Source of the DNA: an uncultured Actinomycetes bacterium
Lineage (GTDB): Bacteria; Actinomycetota; Actinomycetes; Nanopelagicales; Nanopelagicaceae
NCBI GenBank assembly: GCA_903844585.1
Contig: CAIMUD010000009.1
Span: 1 to 7,054, forward strand
Direction of reading: 5' to 3'
Length of the DNA stretch: 7,054 nucleotides
The notes beneath the pieces are model-generated. The model had not been told where the DNA came from and did not search any database. It worked only from the letters and a program-made list of their open reading frames with translations. Of the stretch, positions 4,692 to 7,054 are shown piece by piece (the first letter of the stretch is position 1; each line of letters opens with the position of its first letter). A program made the translations under genes and the position numbers.

Positions 4692-5786
4692 ATGCGCGTT
4701 ACCAAGCTGGCGCTTACAAATTTTCGTTCTTATAAAAACTTAGAACTTGAATTTGGCGCTGGCCCGATTACATTTATAGGCGATAACGGCGCCGGCAAAA
4801 CAAATATCGCCGAAGCGCTGATTTACCTGAGTTTTCTAAGCTCTCACCGCGTAAGCCAGAACCAACCACTCTTAGCGCTGGGCACGGATCAGGCAATCAT
4901 CCGCGCCGAGATAGAGCGAGATGGCCGCAACCTGCAAGTAGATCTAGAAATCAATGCAACGAAAGCCAATCGTGCAAGGCTTAATCAAAACCCAACAAAA
5001 TCACAGCGCGAAATTCTTGGAGCCCTTCAAGTTATTTATTTCTCCCCTGAAGATTTAGATTTAGTAAGGGGCGATCCCACCGACCGCCGCGACTTCTTGG
5101 ATAAGTTGTTAATTACAAGAAGCCCGCGACTGGCTGGAGTTATCTCTGACTACGAAAGAGTTGTGAAACAAAGAAATACACTTCTTAAAACTCGCGCCCC
5201 CGAGAGCGCATTGGCTCCGTGGACGGAACAACTTATTAAATTCGGCGCCGAACTTTCAGCCGAACGTGTTGCTCTTGTAGAAGTGCTCGAACCATTTGTC
5301 GCTGCAAATTACAAAAACTTAAATGAAGTAAAGCCGGCAACGATTAGTTACAAGTCATCAACAGAGGGATTAACTCGCAACGCAGAAGAAAACGCTGTGC
5401 TCCTCATCGCTCGCCAAGTTGAACTCGCTCGTCAGGAAATAGATCGAGGTGTTTCACTCGTTGGTCCTCACCGCGACGACTTACACCTTGTGCTCGGAGA
5501 TTTTCCAGCGAAAGGTTATGCAAGCCACGGCGAATCTTGGTCGATGGCAATCTCACTTCGGATTGGCTCGTACAACCTACTTAAATCAGAGGGCGCAGAC
5601 CCTGTTCTAATTTTGGATGACATTTTTGCTGAGTTAGATACGGCAAGACGGGCACAACTCACTTCAGTGACGATGATGGCTGAGCAAACATTTATCACCG
5701 CAGCTGTTGAAAGTGATCTGCCCGCCGAACTATTATCTACAAAATATTATGTAACTCCTGGAAATGTGGAGAGAGGGCAGGCATGA
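4692..5786 (+). CDS. recF: DNA replication and repair protein RecF
   Basis: RecF is an SMC/ABC-like ATPase that helps RecO and RecR load RecA at single-strand gaps. The 364-residue product has the N-terminal LTNFRSYKNLELEF, Walker A GDNGAGKT (30-37), the SPEDLDLVRGDPTDRRDFLD block (118-137), VGPHRDDL (257-264), signature ASHGESWSMAISL (277-289), and Walker B/D-loop VLILDDIFAELD (305-316). GESWS replaces the GQQRT-type signature found elsewhere, a known actinobacterial variation and useful for placing the organism. The ATG has a modest GAGAAG at 4681-4686. It lies 12 bp after dnaN and overlaps the next gene by four bases (ATGA), consistent with co-translation. The order dnaN-recF without an intervening gnd resembles mycobacteria rather than Streptomyces. 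Confidence 0.97.
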   Translation: MRVTKLALTNFRSYKNLELEFGAGPITFIGDNGAGKTNIAEALIYLSFLSSHRVSQNQPLLALGTDQAIIRAEIERDGRNLQVDLEINATKANRARLNQNPTKSQREILGALQVIYFSPEDLDLVRGDPTDRRDFLDKLLITRSPRLAGVISDYERVVKQRNTLLKTRAPESALAPWTEQLIKFGAELSAERVALVEVLEPFVAANYKNLNEVKPATISYKSSTEGLTRNAEENAVLLIARQVELARQEIDRGVSLVGPHRDDLHLVLGDFPAKGYASHGESWSMAISLRIGSYNLLKSEGADPVLILDDIFAELDTARRAQLTSVTMMAEQTFITAAVESDLPAELLSTKYYVTPGNVERGQA

Positions 5787-6235
5787 CAAAACGCGATCTA
5801 GCCCTTGATCTTTTTAGAAGTTACAAAACCGGATTTACAAAGAAGCGAAAAATTGTTGAGCAACGAACCACAACAGCTACAGATCCAACTTTAATTAGTG
5901 ATGTGCTAACAAATTTAATTGAAGAACGCGACTGGCATTTAGGAATTGCAGAAGGAACTCTCTTCACAACATGGAAAGAAATTGTTGGTGAAGATATTGC
6001 TTCTCACACAAAACCACTTTCACTTCTTGAAGGTGCACTTTTAATTCAATGTTCTTCCACTGCATGGGCTACACAATTAACAGCTGTTGGTATTGATCTT
6101 TTAAATACGATTCAAAGTGCGGCGCCAACAGCTGGCGTGCAATCACTTTCATTCGCGGGCCCACATGCCCCGTCGTGGAAGCGCGGAGTTCGAACAATTA
6201 AGAATGAGCGCGGGCCCAGAGACACATACGGCTAA
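5783..6235 (+). CDS. DUF721 / DciA-like protein
   Basis: A 150-residue member of the DUF721 family, which includes DciA, the protein that interacts with and helps load the replicative helicase DnaB in bacteria lacking DnaC/DnaI. Visible features are a basic N-terminus (KTGFTKKRK, about 15-23), then TWKEIVGEDIASH (63-75), the core motif SSTAWATQL (91-99), APSWKRG (129-135) and the actinobacterial tail GPRDTYG (144-150). The ATG overlaps the recF stop (ATGA at 5783-5786) with GAGAGGG shortly upstream. Its place between recF and gyrB matches the DUF721 gene of mycobacteria (Rv0004 position). Family membership is clear. The helicase-loading role is inferred from the family and from the replication context, and actinobacterial members have a shorter, more divergent N-terminus than proteobacterial DciA. 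Confidence 0.92.
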   Translation: MTKRDLALDLFRSYKTGFTKKRKIVEQRTTTATDPTLISDVLTNLIEERDWHLGIAEGTLFTTWKEIVGEDIASHTKPLSLLEGALLIQCSSTAWATQLTAVGIDLLNTIQSAAPTAGVQSLSFAGPHAPSWKRGVRTIKNERGPRDTYG

Positions 6236-6296
6236 AAGGGCGAAAAACGCCTAAAATTGAGCGAGCCCACTAGGAACCCTCAACCTTGCGGCGAAA

Positions 6297-6343
6297 AGCC
6301 CGCATTTCCCACACCTAAGCCTTTTTATGGCTAGCCCGCATTT
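6297..6343 (+). repeat. AGCCCGCATTT direct repeat, 36 bp apart
   Basis: Identical 11-mers at 6297-6307 and 6333-6343. The second copy ends 10 bp before the TAGGAT candidate -10 and so covers the region where a -35 and an upstream regulator site would lie. It may be an operator pair for gyrB, for example one sensing supercoiling or growth rate; no known regulator motif is recognised. Confidence 0.45.
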
Positions 6344-6353
6344 GCTTTCACGC

Positions 6354-6359
6354 TAGGAT
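6354..6359 (+). promoter_or_regulatory. Candidate gyrB -10 element TAGGAT
   Basis: TAGGAT is a strong actinobacterial -10 hexamer (TANNNT). No good -35 is present at 16-18 bp (CTAGCC at the 17-bp position), and no extended -10 TG is seen. Weak -35 elements are common in actinobacterial and in supercoiling-sensitive gyrase promoters, but that link is inference. The predicted start is near 6366, leaving a leader of about 70 nt that includes the hairpin at 6372-6387. Confidence 0.35.
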
Positions 6360-6423
6360 AAAGATGCCCAAAAGGCTTACGCGCCTTCTAGGGGTGATTT
6401 AAGGCCAGTATCTATTTTGACTG

Positions 6424-6429
6424 AAGGAG
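6424..6429 (+). promoter_or_regulatory. Ribosome-binding site fixing the gyrB start
   Basis: AAGGAG lies five bases upstream of GTG 6435. An in-frame TGA at 6432-6434 directly precedes that GTG, so translation cannot begin further upstream in this frame. Confidence 0.85.
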
Positions 6430-6434
6430 CTTGA

Positions 6435-7054
6435 GTGTCAGAGAAGACCGGTTATGACGCCAGTTCGATCACCGTACTTGAAGGCTTAGACGCAGTTCGA
6501 AAGCGCCCCGGAATGTACATCGGTTCAACCGGTGAACGCGGCTTACATCATTTGGTTTACGAAGTAGTTGATAACTCTGTCGACGAAGCGCTGGCAGGTT
6601 ATTGCGACGAAATAAATATAACTCTTATGGAAGATGGAAGTCTTCAAGTTATCGATAACGGCCGCGGAATTCCTGTAGATATGCACCCAGTTGAAAAGAA
6701 ACCGGCTCTTGAAGTTGTTCTTACAGTCTTACACGCCGGCGGAAAATTTGGTGACGGTGGCTATTCAGTTTCGGGCGGACTTCACGGCGTAGGAATCTCT
6801 GTAGTTAACGCCCTTAGCTCTGATCTTGCAGTTGAAGTACAACGCGATGGATTTTTCTGGAATCAAGAATACAAACTTGGAGTACCAACTGCGCCAGTTA
6901 AAAAAGGCGGCAAGTCAGAAAAATCTGGAACCACAGTTCAGTTCTGGCCATCCGAAGAAATTTTTGAAACCACAGATTTTTCTTTTGAAATTCTTTCAAC
7001 TCGTTTCCGCGAAATGGCTTTTCTTAATAAAGGTCTCGCACTTACTCTTACCGA
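6435..7054 (+). CDS. gyrB: DNA gyrase subunit B, partial (N-terminal 206 residues)
   Basis: GyrB is the ATPase subunit of DNA gyrase, which introduces negative supercoils ahead of forks. The 206 visible codons start [20 protein letters not shown] and run off the right edge. GHKL ATPase motifs are intact: E43 and N47 in [10 protein letters not shown] (43-52), DNGRGIP (74-80), the ATP lid with GGKFGDGGY (102-110) and GGLHGVG (114-120), and SGTTVQFWP (164-172). R137 in QRDG (135-139) matches the aminocoumarin-contact arginine of E. coli (R136). The GTG start is fixed by an in-frame stop immediately before it and an AAGGAG site five bases upstream. It follows the DciA-like gene by 199 bp and probably has its own promoter. 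GyrB is preferred over ParE/topoisomerase IV from its place after recF-DUF721; gyrA would be expected beyond the window. Confidence 0.97.
   Translation, partial: MSEKTGYDASSITVLEGLDAVRKRPGMYIGSTGERGLHHLVYEVVDNSVDEALAGYCDEINITLMEDGSLQVIDNGRGIPVDMHPVEKKPALEVVLTVLHAGGKFGDGGYSVSGGLHGVGISVVNALSSDLAVEVQRDGFFWNQEYKLGVPTAPVKKGGKSEKSGTTVQFWPSEEIFETTDFSFEILSTRFREMAFLNKGLALTLT

Larger units (their letters stand above)
6236..6434. other. DciA-like gene to gyrB intergenic region
   Basis: A 199-bp gap with no gene. It contains an 11-bp direct repeat (6297-6307, 6333-6343), a small hairpin AAGGC/GCCTT (6372-6376 with 6383-6387), a short GGCG/CGCC dyad around an A5 loop just after the stop (6239-6251), a candidate -10 TAGGAT (6354-6359), and a two-mismatch DnaA-like site TTTCCCACA (6305-6313). 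No convincing intrinsic terminator with a U-run is seen, so read-through from the dnaN operon into gyrB is possible. A separate gyrB promoter is likely. Confidence 0.6.

Noticed and set aside
6238..6252. GGGCG-A5-CGCCT hairpin just after the DciA-like gene as an intrinsic terminator
   Set aside because: The stem has only 4-5 bp and is followed on the plus strand by AAAATTGAG, with no U-run. A U-run appears only if read on the minus strand, where no gene approaches.
1..7054. A hidden mobile element, CRISPR array, toxin-antitoxin pair or defence system
   Set aside because: Every gene is a conserved origin-region gene in canonical order; no transposase, terminal repeats, spacer-repeat pattern or foreign gene is visible.

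Overview
This window is the chromosomal replication-origin neighbourhood of a bacterium, most likely an actinobacterium. The gene order is yidC-yidD-rnpA-rpmH on the minus strand, then dnaA, dnaN, recF, a DUF721/DciA-type gene and gyrB on the plus strand. Three features point to Actinobacteria. RecF carries GESWS in place of the usual GQQRT-type ABC signature. The DUF721 protein ends in the actinobacterial GPRDTYG tail. recF-DUF721-gyrB follow dnaN directly, as in mycobacteria. The DNA is mid-to-low GC with many A/T-ending codons, which is unusual for the phylum and fits the small freshwater lineages (acI / Nanopelagicales-like). That placement is inference from gene content and base composition, not an identification.

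Layout. Positions 1-1429 hold the leftward rpmH operon: ribosomal protein bL34 (rpmH, 45 aa), RNase P protein (rnpA, GTG start), YidD, and the first 210 residues of YidC, which runs off the left edge. rnpA/yidD overlap as ATGA and yidD/yidC as TAATG, suggesting translational coupling. Positions 1430-1736 are a divergent intergenic region with four DnaA boxes, a candidate rpmH promoter and candidate tandem dnaA promoters. dnaA occupies 1737-3149. Positions 3150-3548 form the main oriC candidate: three closely phased DnaA boxes in one orientation, then three in the other. The last is a perfect TTATCCACA followed by a short CCCTGG stretch, a TTA-CTA-CTA-CTG run resembling a DnaA-trio, and an AT-rich segment. 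dnaN (3549-4679), recF (4692-5786) and the DciA-like gene (5783-6235) form a tight rightward operon. A 199-bp gap with a direct repeat and a TAGGAT candidate -10 leads to gyrB (6435 to the right edge, 206 codons visible).

The rightward genes supply the initiator, sliding clamp, recombination mediator, a putative helicase-loading protein and a gyrase subunit. The leftward genes serve ribosome assembly, tRNA maturation and membrane-protein insertion. Nothing indicates mobile DNA, CRISPR or a novel accessory system. The interest lies in the fine structure of the origin: a two-part box layout, a possible basal unwinding element, repeated promoter/DnaA-box modules upstream of dnaA, and an open frame with a strong ribosome-binding site running through oriC into dnaN.
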